Source: a candidate division NC10 bacterium CSP1-5 (GTDB lineage Bacteria > Methylomirabilota > Methylomirabilia > Methylomirabilales > CSP1-5). From it: a stretch of 64,000 nt of DNA. The stretch's first letter is position 1; each line of letters starts with the position of its first letter. Shown piece after piece: positions 8,890 through 17,469 of the stretch. The DNA is taken from contig LDXR01000008.1 in NCBI GenBank assembly GCA_001443495.1, positions 69,595 through 133,594 of the forward strand. The letters are read 5' to 3'. The translations under genes were made by a program, and so were the position numbers. Under the pieces are notes generated by a model. The model did not search any database, was not told the DNA's origin, and saw nothing but the letters and a program-made list of their open reading frames with translations.

Positions 8890-8949
8890 TCCAACCTCCC
8901 TTGAGATGATTGTAATGGGAGTGATCGAGGGGAGAAAGGCCAAACTTTC

Positions 8950-9945
8950 TCAGGACAACGGGGGGACGGTGTCGTCGATTTCGAAGCCGTGGGCCTCGAT
9001 CATGCGGTGGGTGTCGGCGGCGGTCTGGCCCGGAGTGGTGAGGTAGCCGTTCACGAAGAGGGAGTTGGCGGGGTAGAGCGCGAAGGGCTGCATGTCCCCG
9101 AGGTTCAGTTCCCGGCCGCCGGCGACCCGGAGCTCTGTGGCTGGATTCACGAAACGGAAGAGGCAGAGGACCTTGAGGCAGCGCTCGGGCGTAAGCTGAC
9201 GGCGCCCCTCCAGGGGGGTTCCCGAGATCGGATGGAGGAAGTTGACCGGAATCGATGCCACATCGAGCCCCCGAAGGCTCAGGGCCAGGTCGATGACGTC
9301 CTCGTCCGTCTCACCCATCCCGATGATCCCACCGCAGCAGGTGCTGAGGCCCGCCCGCCGAACATTATCAACCGTCCGCACTCGGTCGTCATAGGTGTGG
9401 GTGGTGCAGATCTGGGGATAGAAGCGCCGGCTGGCGTTCAGGTTGTGATTCACGCGCTCGACCCCCGCGTCCTTGAGGCGTCGTGCCTGATCCTCCGTCA
9501 TCAGTCCAAGGCAGCAGCAGATGTTGATATGCACTCGCTCCCGAATCTCCCGAACAATGGATGCCAGCGTATCAATATCCCGGTTGCTGGGCCCCCGGCC
9601 GCTCGTCACGATACAATACCGCACCGCCCGGGCCGCCTTGGCTCGATAGGCACCCTCCACGAGTTGTGCTCGGGAGAGGAGAGGATACTTGGAGATGGGC
9701 GCCTGCGAGATGGCCGACTGCGAGCAGTAGTGACAGTCTTCCGGGCAGAGGCCACTTCTCGCATTGATCAGCATATGGAGGTGCACCGTGCGTCCGCAGA
9801 AGTGTTCACGGACGCGAAGGGCCGCCTGGAGGAGGCATTGAAGGTCCTGCGCGGGGTCGCTGAGGACCCCACGCATCTCCTCCCGGCTCGGGACCTCTCC
9901 CCGGATCGATTTTTCTGCAAGTTCTTGGTAGTCCACGGCACCCAT
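8950..9945 (-). CDS. bioB: Biotin synthase
   Basis: A 331-residue radical SAM enzyme that inserts sulfur into dethiobiotin. The SAM cluster motif is C67-P-E-D-C71-H-Y-C74. The auxiliary [2Fe-2S] ligands are represented by YCIVTSGRG, INICCCLG and LSTCCGGIIGMGE, with the conserved Arg in ELRVAGGRE. Length is typical for BioB. It is a lone biotin gene here, with no bioA, bioD or bioF beside it, and it is divergent from the helicase gene. Identification is firm. Confidence 0.95.
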   Translation of the reverse strand: MGAVDYQELAEKSIRGEVPSREEMRGVLSDPAQDLQCLLQAALRVREHFCGRTVHLHMLINARSGLCPEDCHYCSQSAISQAPISKYPLLSRAQLVEGAYRAKAARAVRYCIVTSGRGPSNRDIDTLASIVREIRERVHINICCCLGLMTEDQARRLKDAGVERVNHNLNASRRFYPQICTTHTYDDRVRTVDNVRRAGLSTCCGGIIGMGETDEDVIDLALSLRGLDVASIPVNFLHPISGTPLEGRRQLTPERCLKVLCLFRFVNPATELRVAGGRELNLGDMQPFALYPANSLFVNGYLTTPGQTAADTHRMIEAHGFEIDDTVPPLS

Positions 9946-10019
9946 CCATAACAGATTCCCGCATAAAAGCCAAGGGATTTTGCCGACGGGCTCTGCTCAT
10001 TTCCCCTTTCCAGCCCGTA

Positions 10020-10028
10020 TGGTACACT
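10020..10028 (+). promoter_or_regulatory. Extended -10 promoter of the helicase gene
   Basis: TG-G-TACACT (TG at 10020-10021, TACACT at 10023-10028) forms an extended -10. The expected start is within about 2 nt of the ATG at 10037 and there is no Shine-Dalgarno sequence, which suggests a leaderless mRNA. No good -35 is visible. Confidence 0.4.
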
Positions 10029-10036
10029 AAGCATCT

Positions 10037-12466
10037 ATGGACACAGCGCTTCTCGACAGCTTTCGTCTCCGGTATCCATTCGCCCTTGATCCCTTTCAGG
10101 AGGAGGCGATCCGCTGCATCGTGGAGGGCGATTCGGTCATCGTCTCGGCACCGACGGGGGCGGGGAAGACCCTCATCGCGGAGTTCGCGATCTACAAGGC
10201 GCTGGCCACAGGAAGACGCATCGCCTACACGACCCCCCTCAAGGCCCTGAGCAACCAGAAGTTTGCCGATTTCTGCAAGCAGTACGGCGAGGAGTTCGTG
10301 GGGATCTTGACGGGAGATGTCAAGGTCAACCCGAGCGTCCCCCTGGTCGTGATGACCACGGAGATCCTCCGCAACAAGCTTTATACCCACTCGCTGGAGG
10401 ATATCGCCTACGTGGTGCTGGACGAATGTCACTACATGGGAGACGAGGGACGGGGCACGGTGTGGGAGGAGATCATTATCAATTGCCCTCGCGAGATCCA
10501 GCTCATCGCACTCTCGGCCACCGTGGGTAACATTGACGAAATCGCGGAGTGGATCAGCGGAGTCCACCGACCCATCAGGGTCGTGGTGCATCAGTGGCGT
10601 CCCGTCCCGCTCCACTACTACCTCTGTGGTCCAAAGGCAGAGATGGTCGAGGTCGATGGGCGTTCCCGCGCTCAACTGTATCAGGCGGTGAGCTCCTGGG
10701 GAAGCATCCCCCGGGTTCGCATGCGGGGACGCCAGGATCGGGAGCGACGTCCGAGGCCCGTCCGGTGGCGGGTGAGCCCGTCGGCCCTAGTCCCGAGCCT
10801 GAAGACGCGAGGGTGGCTTCCGTCCATCTACTTCATCTTCAGCCGGGCCGGATGTGAAGAGTCCCTCCGACGGTTTTTGGAGGAAGGGCTCTCTCTGTTG
10901 AACGCCAAGCAGCAACAGGAGGCCGATGAGGCGACTGCGACCTTTGTCAGCGAGAATCCAACGCTCGTGAGTAAGTCGGAACTGAACGCGTTGATCTTCG
11001 AGGGGCTTCGTCGAGGGACGGGGGTGCATCACGCCGGGATCCTTCCCGCCCTCAAGCGTCTGACCGAGACGTTATTCGAGCGGGGGCTGATCCAGGTGGT
11101 CTTTGCCACCGAGACGATGAGCCTCGGCATCCATATGCCGGCCAAGAGCGTCGTGATTCAGACCCTGACCAAGCGGAGCGATGTCGGCTTCCGGACCTTG
11201 AGCCACAATGAGCTGACCCAGATGGCTGGCCGTGCCGGCCGGCGAGGAATCGATCCTGAGGGCAAGTGCGTTATTGGCCTCGACGGCCCGGAGGCTGTGG
11301 AAGAGACACTGCATCTCCTCCGGAAGCAATCGGAACCCATCGAGAGCCGGTTCCGGATCGGCTACAGCTCTGCCACCCTGCTGCTTCTCACCCACAGGGA
11401 CCCTCTCGATATCCGGCGCAATATCGAGTCCAGCTTCGGTCAATTCCAGAATCGGAAGCGGATCCGGGCGATCGAGGAGCGGCTCAAAGGCCTCAGGGAG
11501 GGGCTTGAAGAAGGTCGGCGGGCCGATCTGCCCTGCTGCACGGTCGAAGAGCTCCTCACCTATCAGGAGAAGCGGCAGGAGGTAGAGTCGCTGAGGCAAG
11601 AACTTCATCAGCTCCGGATAGCGGAGGGCCCGGTGGCCCGGCGGGGGCGGAGACGACGGGGGCATGTTCATCGACGGGAAGAGGAGGGCAAGACCGTTTC
11701 GGTCCAGGACTACCTGGCGGCCAAGAGACGGATCGAGGAGAAAGCAGAGGCCCTCGGCGCTCTCTCCTGCCACAGTTGCCCGGAGCGGCGGCGGCTGGAA
11801 AAACTCCTCAAGAGGGAGCGACGGCTGAGAGAGACCATCCGGACCCAGATGGAAACCCTCGAGCATCTCCAAAATACGTACTGGGAGCAGTTTCTGCGGG
11901 TCGTCGAGGTCCTCAAGCACTTTAACTGTCTGCGGAACGGAGCCCTCAACCACCAGGGGATGTTGGTCGCCTCCCTGCGCCACGACAATGAGCTCTTGGT
12001 GGCCCGGGTCGTCTTCTCGGGAGTGCTGAGTGGGCTCAAGGCCCACGAGATGGTGGCCGTCCTCTCGTGTCTCGTGGAGGAACCTCGCGAGACCGAGGCC
12101 CATTTCGCCCGACAACTTCTCAAGCGTGAGCGGCATCTCAGAGACCGGATCAGGCATATGGAGGTGTTGGCGCGGGAGGTGATGGACGTCCAGCGCGCGC
12201 ATCGAGTCTTTCTCCCGGTGTCCCTGCACACGACTTACCTTGCAGCGGCCTATGAGTGGGCGGCGGGGGAGGAGGATTGGGTATACTTGGTCGAGAGCCA
12301 ATACGAAGGCCATGAAGGAGACCTGATCCGGGCCTTTCGGCGCCTCATCGATCTCTCGCGGCAACTCCTCGAGTCCTCCGAGCTGCCGCCAGCGCTCCGC
12401 GATGATCTGCGTGCGGGGGTGCGGGCCCTGGATCGAGGGATCGTCCTCGAGAGCGCGTTGATATAG
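10037..12466 (+). CDS. Ski2-like DExH RNA helicase
   Basis: An 809-residue superfamily 2 helicase. Motif I is APTGAGKT (38-45), motif II DECH (129-132), motif III SAT. The C-terminal RecA domain carries HHAGILPALKR, FATETMSLGIHMPA and QMAGRAGRRGID. The remainder resembles the Ski2/Mtr4 (DSHCT-type) C-terminal region. A long charged, helical stretch follows motif VI (about 460-640), probably an arm or coiled coil. A basic low-complexity insert sits near residue 225-250. Such helicases occur in actinobacteria, cyanobacteria and a few other phyla and are thought to unwind structured RNA. It is monocistronic by context. Confidence 0.85.
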   Translation: MDTALLDSFRLRYPFALDPFQEEAIRCIVEGDSVIVSAPTGAGKTLIAEFAIYKALATGRRIAYTTPLKALSNQKFADFCKQYGEEFVGILTGDVKVNPSVPLVVMTTEILRNKLYTHSLEDIAYVVLDECHYMGDEGRGTVWEEIIINCPREIQLIALSATVGNIDEIAEWISGVHRPIRVVVHQWRPVPLHYYLCGPKAEMVEVDGRSRAQLYQAVSSWGSIPRVRMRGRQDRERRPRPVRWRVSPSALVPSLKTRGWLPSIYFIFSRAGCEESLRRFLEEGLSLLNAKQQQEADEATATFVSENPTLVSKSELNALIFEGLRRGTGVHHAGILPALKRLTETLFERGLIQVVFATETMSLGIHMPAKSVVIQTLTKRSDVGFRTLSHNELTQMAGRAGRRGIDPEGKCVIGLDGPEAVEETLHLLRKQSEPIESRFRIGYSSATLLLLTHRDPLDIRRNIESSFGQFQNRKRIRAIEERLKGLREGLEEGRRADLPCCTVEELLTYQEKRQEVESLRQELHQLRIAEGPVARRGRRRRGHVHRREEEGKTVSVQDYLAAKRRIEEKAEALGALSCHSCPERRRLEKLLKRERRLRETIRTQMETLEHLQNTYWEQFLRVVEVLKHFNCLRNGALNHQGMLVASLRHDNELLVARVVFSGVLSGLKAHEMVAVLSCLVEEPRETEAHFARQLLKRERHLRDRIRHMEVLAREVMDVQRAHRVFLPVSLHTTYLAAAYEWAAGEEDWVYLVESQYEGHEGDLIRAFRRLIDLSRQLLESSELPPALRDDLRAGVRALDRGIVLESALI

Positions 12467-12506
12467 ACGCAGATAGCAGTGTTCAGTACAAAGGGGTAGG
12501 AGTCCC

Positions 12507-13802
12507 GTGGTCAACCTCGTGTTTGCGGATCAGAGGGGACGGATGGCGGACCACCCGACCTTGGAGATGGGTGGGGCGTCCGGCGGCGACTGGGTTCGCG
12601 TTCCCGACAGGGAGCTGATCGCCTTGCCTGAGGGGGCGCGCCTCTTTACGATGCCCGGGGCGCACCCGGTCGGGTGGAATACGGCGCTCTGCTCCTTCGA
12701 GGCGGTCCAGACGGTTGGCAGGCGGGAGGCGCTGGCGGTGGCGGCCTTCCTGCCGCCAGGGTACATGCGGACCCACCTACCGGCTACCTTCTCTCCCGAT
12801 CCTTCCGCGGCACCCTACCTGCCCCTGTGGGCCTATACCGCCGTGGGGTGGAGGGACGGAGAGTTCGTCACTGCCGCGGTCCGGGTAGATTCGATGGACC
12901 ACCAGGAGCCCTGGCAGTACGATGATCGGACACTCCTGCCCCTCATCAAAAAGCGCCTGGCCGAGCAGCCGAACAACCGCGTCTGGCATCAGATCAAGCG
13001 TTGCGCCACAGAGTACCACTGCCTCTGTGCCAAGAACGGATTCTACCGGCGATGGGAGGCGCCGCTCCCCATCGCCTTCGCCTGTAACGCGGACTGCGTG
13101 GGATGCATCTCGCTCCAGCCCGACGGGCTCGTTCCGGCATCCCATGAGCGCGTGGCCTTCGCACCGACGCTTGAGGAGCTCTGTGCGGTGGCGCTGCCGC
13201 ATCTGACCGAAGCGGAGGAGGGCATCGTCAGCTTTGGACAGGGTTGCGACGGAGAGCCGCTGTTGCAGGGGGACCTGATCGAGGCGGTGATTCGGCGCGT
13301 GAGGGCTGAGACCGACCGGGGAACGATTCATCTGAACACGAACGGCTCCCTGCCTCGGGTCGTCGAACGCCTGTGTCAAGCGGGCCTGGACGGCATTCGG
13401 GTCAGCCTGAACTCGACCCAGCCGGACCTCTATGCGGCCTACTATCGGCCCCGGCACTACGGCTTGGCGGACGTGATCGCCTCGATCCGGATGGCCAAGG
13501 ACCTTGGCTGCTACGCCGCGATTAACCTGCTGGTGTTCCCCGGAGTCTCGGACCGGGAGGAAGAGGTTGAGGGGCTCCTTCGTTTGGTCGCCGAGACGGG
13601 GCTCGACCTCATCCAGATGAAGAACCTCAACATCGATCCCCGCAGGTACCTGGAAGGCTTGCCCCCACGCCGTGGCCGGGCCATCGGGATGCGGGAGCTT
13701 TTGCGGACGATCCGGCTCGAAGCCCCGCACATTGACTTAGGATATTTCAACCGGTCCAAGGAGCATTTCGACCGCTCCTTCTCGCGGGCCCTTGTATTCT
13801 GA
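12507..13802 (+). CDS. Radical SAM protein of unknown substrate
   Basis: A 431-residue protein with the [4Fe-4S]/SAM motif C193-N-A-D-C197-V-G-C200. A core TIM barrel follows (SFGQGCDGEPLLQ, HLNTNGSLPRVVERL, GIRVSLNST). The N-terminal 190 residues are an unrecognised domain with several Cys (IKRCATEYHCLCAKN, about residue 170). The GTG at 12507 was chosen because GGGGTAGGAG precedes it. The stop lies 1 bp before the ATG of a SAM methyltransferase, so the pair probably acts on one substrate. The exact reaction cannot be predicted. Confidence 0.8.
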   Translation: MVNLVFADQRGRMADHPTLEMGGASGGDWVRVPDRELIALPEGARLFTMPGAHPVGWNTALCSFEAVQTVGRREALAVAAFLPPGYMRTHLPATFSPDPSAAPYLPLWAYTAVGWRDGEFVTAAVRVDSMDHQEPWQYDDRTLLPLIKKRLAEQPNNRVWHQIKRCATEYHCLCAKNGFYRRWEAPLPIAFACNADCVGCISLQPDGLVPASHERVAFAPTLEELCAVALPHLTEAEEGIVSFGQGCDGEPLLQGDLIEAVIRRVRAETDRGTIHLNTNGSLPRVVERLCQAGLDGIRVSLNSTQPDLYAAYYRPRHYGLADVIASIRMAKDLGCYAAINLLVFPGVSDREEEVEGLLRLVAETGLDLIQMKNLNIDPRRYLEGLPPRRGRAIGMRELLRTIRLEAPHIDLGYFNRSKEHFDRSFSRALVF

Positions 13803-13803
13803 G

Positions 13804-14451
13804 ATGGGGATCCCGATTTATGAAAGGCAGAAGGGCTTCTTCCGCCGGGCGTACGAGGCGGGGGAGACGCCCTGGCCACGCTTCAGGCCGACCCCGGCGG
13901 TCGTGCATCTCGCTCGGCGCCTCAGGCGCGAACGGGGACGGGCACGGGTCCTCGATATCGGCTGCGGCGAGGGGCGCCACATGATCTGCCTGGGCCAGGC
14001 AGGACACCGGGTGGTGGGCGTCGACTATGAGCGGCTCGCCTTGACGAAGGCCCGCGCGCGAACGGATGCCAGGCCGATCCGGCCGCGCCTGACCTTTGCG
14101 CTCGCCGATGCCTTTTGTCTTCCCTTTCGCGAGGCAAGCTTTGACGCCGTGCTCGATTCCGGCTGCTTCCACCATGTGAAGAAGGCCGACTGGTCCCGGT
14201 ATCTGGCCGGCCTCACGGCGCTTCTGAGGCCCGGCGGCTACCTTCACCTGACCACCTTCAGCACGCGCTTCAAGCACTACCCGGGCGAGCGCCGCAGCCG
14301 GAACTGGCTCGTCCACCGGAATCACTACGACCACTTTTTTCGCAAGGCTGACTTTGCGCGGATTTTCGGGAAGAGGTACGAGATTCTCAAGATCGAGGAG
14401 GAGCGCCAGAAGCTTCATGCCTTCTGGCACGTCCTCTTACGGAAGCGTTGA
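13804..14451 (+). CDS. Class I SAM-dependent methyltransferase
   Basis: A 215-residue methyltransferase. Motif I is VLDIGCGEGRHM, followed by an acidic motif II in VVGVDYERLAL, ADAFCLPF and DAVLDSGCFHHV. The ATG at 13804 is favoured over the upstream TTG at 13792, which overlaps the radical SAM gene. The spacing to that gene is 1 bp, so they are co-translated. Family members act on small molecules such as thiols, chloride, tellurite or quinones; no substrate can be assigned here. Confidence 0.8.
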   Translation: MGIPIYERQKGFFRRAYEAGETPWPRFRPTPAVVHLARRLRRERGRARVLDIGCGEGRHMICLGQAGHRVVGVDYERLALTKARARTDARPIRPRLTFALADAFCLPFREASFDAVLDSGCFHHVKKADWSRYLAGLTALLRPGGYLHLTTFSTRFKHYPGERRSRNWLVHRNHYDHFFRKADFARIFGKRYEILKIEEERQKLHAFWHVLLRKR

Positions 14452-14572
14452 CCGATGACCGTTGTCCGATGACGGAAGGAACCCGGTGACCGGCGACCGC
14501 AAAGACTCGATGACCGAGAAACCCTCTGGTCCCTAACGGTCATCGGATTTCGGTCAACGGTCGTCGAACCTA
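14447..14572. repeat. GACCGATGACCG-type hairpin repeat between convergent genes
   Basis: Imperfect copies of GACCGATGACCG/GTCCGATGACGG lie on the left and their reverse complements (CGGTCATCGGATTTCGGTCA) on the right, making a long imperfect hairpin. The loop holds GAGAAACCCTCTGGTCCC. It lies between the convergent methyltransferase and CBS genes and could act as a two-way terminator. Similar units are at 16240-16368 and 60559-60655. Confidence 0.6.
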
Positions 14573-15121
14573 GCCGCCCTCGACCCGGGGCTCATACTCC
14601 CGATGGGGGTCAGGGGGAAGGGTCAGGATCTGCTGGGCGATGAAGGAGACGATGTAGTCGTTCACGTCCTTCACCGATACGATCCCCACCGGGCGGTACT
14701 CGTTGTCCACGAGAGGGACATGGCGGAAACCGCCGAGATGCATCGTATGGATTGCATAGGCAATCACGTCGTCGAGCTTGAGCACCTCGGGGTTGCGCGT
14801 CATATACTTCTCTACCGTCACTTCGTTTAGATTCACATCCGTCCCTAGGACCTTTTTCAGGATGTCCCGCTCCGAAAGGATCCCGATCAGCCTTTCGCCC
14901 TCCTGGATCATCACTGCGCCGACGCTGTGCTGCTGCATCAGCTTGACCGCCGCGGCAAGTTTCGCTGTGCGCTGGACGCACAGGGGGGGATGGTAATGCA
15001 GGTCACGGATGGGACGGTTGAAGATCCCTTCATCGACGGTGATCCGGGGTTGCGCCCTCTCTTCACTGACGATCAGATATTCGTCCTGATTCTCCTTGTC
15101 GGTTTCATCAGGGTCTCCCAT
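14570..15121 (-). CDS. CBS domain pair protein
   Basis: A 183-residue cytoplasmic protein made of two CBS motifs (about residues 45-100 and 105-165), with GIMLSERDI-like GILSERDILKKV and GIVSVKDVNDYI. CBS pairs bind adenosine nucleotides and sense energy charge. No fused catalytic domain is present, so it probably acts by binding a partner. The N-terminal 30 residues are acidic and likely disordered. It is transcribed alone, convergent with the methyltransferase gene. Confidence 0.85.
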   Translation of the reverse strand: MGDPDETDKENQDEYLIVSEERAQPRITVDEGIFNRPIRDLHYHPPLCVQRTAKLAAAVKLMQQHSVGAVMIQEGERLIGILSERDILKKVLGTDVNLNEVTVEKYMTRNPEVLKLDDVIAYAIHTMHLGGFRHVPLVDNEYRPVGIVSVKDVNDYIVSFIAQQILTLPPDPHREYEPRVEGG

Positions 15122-15314
15122 GGAAACCTCCCCTGGGACTCGCGGCTGTCCCTTTGAGCTCTTTCTCTCAGTAGGTCGTCCTGCCCTTTAGTCCTACATA
15201 GCACGTTTGCCTCTCCCTCTCAACTGCTTTGTCCGATGCCCCGCACTGCCGGGACCTGTTTGGGGATTCGCCGCCCGCCATCCATCCGCGGAGGGCGGGC
15301 TCGCCGCTTTGTCC

Positions 15315-15342
15315 TTGAAAAAGCAACGAAAGTGGTTAAGAT
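15315..15342 (+). promoter_or_regulatory. Promoter of the PAP2 gene
   Basis: TTGAAA (15315-15320), 16 bp, TAAGAT (15337-15342). The start point would fall near 15349, leaving a leader of about 23 nt that contains CAGGAGAG as the ribosome site for the ATG at 15372. Confidence 0.5.
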
Positions 15343-15371
15343 GAGCCCTCGATATCCGCAGGAGAGTGACC

Positions 15372-16241
15372 ATGGACGGGAATCCGAGAATTACGCCGGT
15401 GGATCTCATCACCTATCTGGCGCTCCTCGTTTTGATGCTCACCACGGTGGTGACGCTGCCTGCGAATCCCCACGGACCGGTCCTTTTGGCGAAATACAGT
15501 GGCCTCGCCGCTGTTCTCACTCTCCTCTGGTGGCTGGATCGGAGACAGATCTGGATCGTGCGGGCGCTCCACGCCTTCTACCCTCTCATCTTCATTCCGA
15601 TCCTCTTCGATAGCTTTGCCGATCTCCTCCCGTGGGCGAGCCCGAGCGCACGGGACCCGTTCCTCATCCGATTGGATCACGCCGTCCTGGGTACCCATCC
15701 CACCGTCTGGCTCGAGCGGTTCAGCCACCCTGTGCTCACGGAAGTCCTGACGTGGGCCTACACATCCTACTACGTTCTTCCCTTCATCCTGGCCGTTGCC
15801 ATTTACCGGCGAGGAAAGACAGAAGACTTTGACCGGGCAGTCTGTGGGCTGGTCCTCTGCTATTACCTCTCGTACGTCGGTTACTTTCTGGTTCCTGCCG
15901 TTGGGCCTCGGTTTACACTGGCCCATCTGCAACACATTGACCTTCCCGGGGTCTTCCTGGCGGACACGATCCGGGATACCCTCAACGTCCTTGAGCGCTT
16001 CAAGCAGGATGCCTTCCCGAGTGGTCACACCGCCATCGTCCTCGTGGTCCTCTCTTACGCGCGGCGGTTCGACCGTGGTCTCTTCTGGATATTCCTGCCG
16101 ATGGTGGTTGCCCTGATCTTCTCCACCGTGTACCTCCGCTATCACTATGTTGTGGATGTCCTGGCGGGGATCCTGCTGGCCGCCCTGTGTCCGGTCCTGG
16201 AGCGCGTGACGTTCGCCCTCTGGCGGCCGGACAACGGATGA
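15372..16241 (+). CDS. PAP2-family membrane phosphatase or phosphotransferase
   Basis: A 289-residue membrane protein with about six helices. The PAP2 motifs are visible: DAFPSGHTA (C2 motif, with catalytic His) and RYHYVVDVLAG (C3 motif, His and Asp). The spacing and the long N-terminal membrane region resemble the Aur1/Ipt1 (inositolphosphorylceramide synthase-like) subgroup. ATG 15372 follows CAGGAGAG; the GTG two codons earlier is less likely. It is convergent with the ceramide-type operon, which makes a lipid head-group transferase role attractive but unproven. Confidence 0.8.
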   Translation: MDGNPRITPVDLITYLALLVLMLTTVVTLPANPHGPVLLAKYSGLAAVLTLLWWLDRRQIWIVRALHAFYPLIFIPILFDSFADLLPWASPSARDPFLIRLDHAVLGTHPTVWLERFSHPVLTEVLTWAYTSYYVLPFILAVAIYRRGKTEDFDRAVCGLVLCYYLSYVGYFLVPAVGPRFTLAHLQHIDLPGVFLADTIRDTLNVLERFKQDAFPSGHTAIVLVVLSYARRFDRGLFWIFLPMVVALIFSTVYLRYHYVVDVLAGILLAALCPVLERVTFALWRPDNG

Positions 16242-16368
16242 CCGACGACCGCAAGGCGATGGGCGACGACAGAGTGCTGACTACCGGTCTCTACTGTCAT
16301 CCGTCATCGGTGACCGGTCATCACGTTCTTTGGTCATCGGTCACCGGACGACGGTCATCGGCCTTACA
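16238..16368. repeat. GACCGATGACCG-type hairpin repeat
   Basis: GATGACCGACGACCG on the left faces CATCCGTCATCGGTGACCGG, GGTCATCGGTCACCGG and GACGGTCATCGG on the right. It lies between the convergent PAP2 and GNAT genes, as does the copy at 14447 between another convergent pair. Confidence 0.55.
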
Positions 16369-17467
16369 GAGGCAGTTCGTAGATCCGGTACCGCTTGTAC
16401 GGGACGCCCCCCCACCGCTCCACGAGCCGGAGGACGATCCAGTTATCCTCCAGCACCCATGAGATCTCAGCGTGGATGAACCCCCGCTGGTTCAGAGCAC
16501 GCGTGGCGAAGAAATAGAGGAGCGCGTCGACCCCTTTGCCCCGGTACTCGGGTCTGACGCCCAGGAGGATGAGGCGTGCGTCACGGATGCGACGGCGGTA
16601 CCAGAGGAACTTCAGCAGGCCGACCGGTCCGAGGCGACCGTTGAGGTGGCGGAGGACCTGGTTGTAGTCGGGGAGGAGTATGAGAAATCCGATGGGGCAC
16701 CTTTCGACCTCGGCAATTAGCGCGAGTGAAGGCACGAGCAAGGGCTTCAGGTGCTTGGCCATCCACCGGGCCTCAGCGTGCGTCATCGGGGTGAAGCCCC
16801 AGTTGTCCTGCCAGGCGATGTTGTATAGCTCGCGGAAGATCTCGACCTCCTCGTGCAGTCGCTTCAGATTCATAGGGCGGACCCGGATGCCCTTTTGCTC
16901 CGCCCCTGCGGCGAACCGGGCCATCTTGGGGGGGAGGGTCTTCGGGATCACGACGCGGTATGCCAGCAGGTCCTTCGCCTTGCGGAATCCGGCTGCCTCG
17001 AGGAGGGCCTGGTAGCGCGGGGGATTATACGGCATCAGGAAGGTGGGTGGGGAGTCAAAGCCCTCGACCAGGAGGCCGCACGGGTTGTGCATCGAGGGAT
17101 TGACCGGCCCGCGGATTGCCCGCATCCCCTTTCCGCGGAGGAACTCCTGCGCCGCTGCCAAGAGCCCTGCCGTGATTCCCCCGTCGCCGAGGCATTCGAA
17201 GAAGCCGAAGAAGCCGACCGGGTCATGATGGAATTCGAGAAAGTGCCGGTCCAGAATCGCGGCGATCCGGCCCACAACCTGGTCACCTTCCCTGGCTAGG
17301 AAGAGACGGATCTCGGCTTTCTCAAAGAAGGGGTGTTGGCCGGTAAGGAGCTGGCGCTGCTCTAGGAGGAGGAGGGGGACCCAGTGGGGATCACCCCGAT
17401 AAATGCGCCACGGAAGGTGGAGGAAGAGCTGGAGATCCCGGTCGGTGGTGACAGGCAAGACCTCCAC
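16364..17467 (-). CDS. GNAT-fold acyltransferase, candidate bacterial ceramide synthase
   Basis: A 367-residue GNAT-family protein of the YghO-like subgroup. It starts EVLPVTTDRDLQLFLHLPWR, with the typical phrase IYRGDPHWVPLLL. An internal region GPVNPSMHNPCGLLVEGFD (about residue 140) and the acyl-CoA-type motif LLGVRPEYRGKGVDALLY (about 305) follow. It starts 2 bp after the stop of the serine palmitoyltransferase gene. Bacterial ceramide synthases are acyltransferases of this type that N-acylate the sphingoid intermediate. The assignment rests on fold and on the operon. Confidence 0.65.
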   Translation of the reverse strand: MEVLPVTTDRDLQLFLHLPWRIYRGDPHWVPLLLLEQRQLLTGQHPFFEKAEIRLFLAREGDQVVGRIAAILDRHFLEFHHDPVGFFGFFECLGDGGITAGLLAAAQEFLRGKGMRAIRGPVNPSMHNPCGLLVEGFDSPPTFLMPYNPPRYQALLEAAGFRKAKDLLAYRVVIPKTLPPKMARFAAGAEQKGIRVRPMNLKRLHEEVEIFRELYNIAWQDNWGFTPMTHAEARWMAKHLKPLLVPSLALIAEVERCPIGFLILLPDYNQVLRHLNGRLGPVGLLKFLWYRRRIRDARLILLGVRPEYRGKGVDALLYFFATRALNQRGFIHAEISWVLEDNWIVLRLVERWGGVPYKRYRIYELPL

Positions 17468-17469
17468 GG

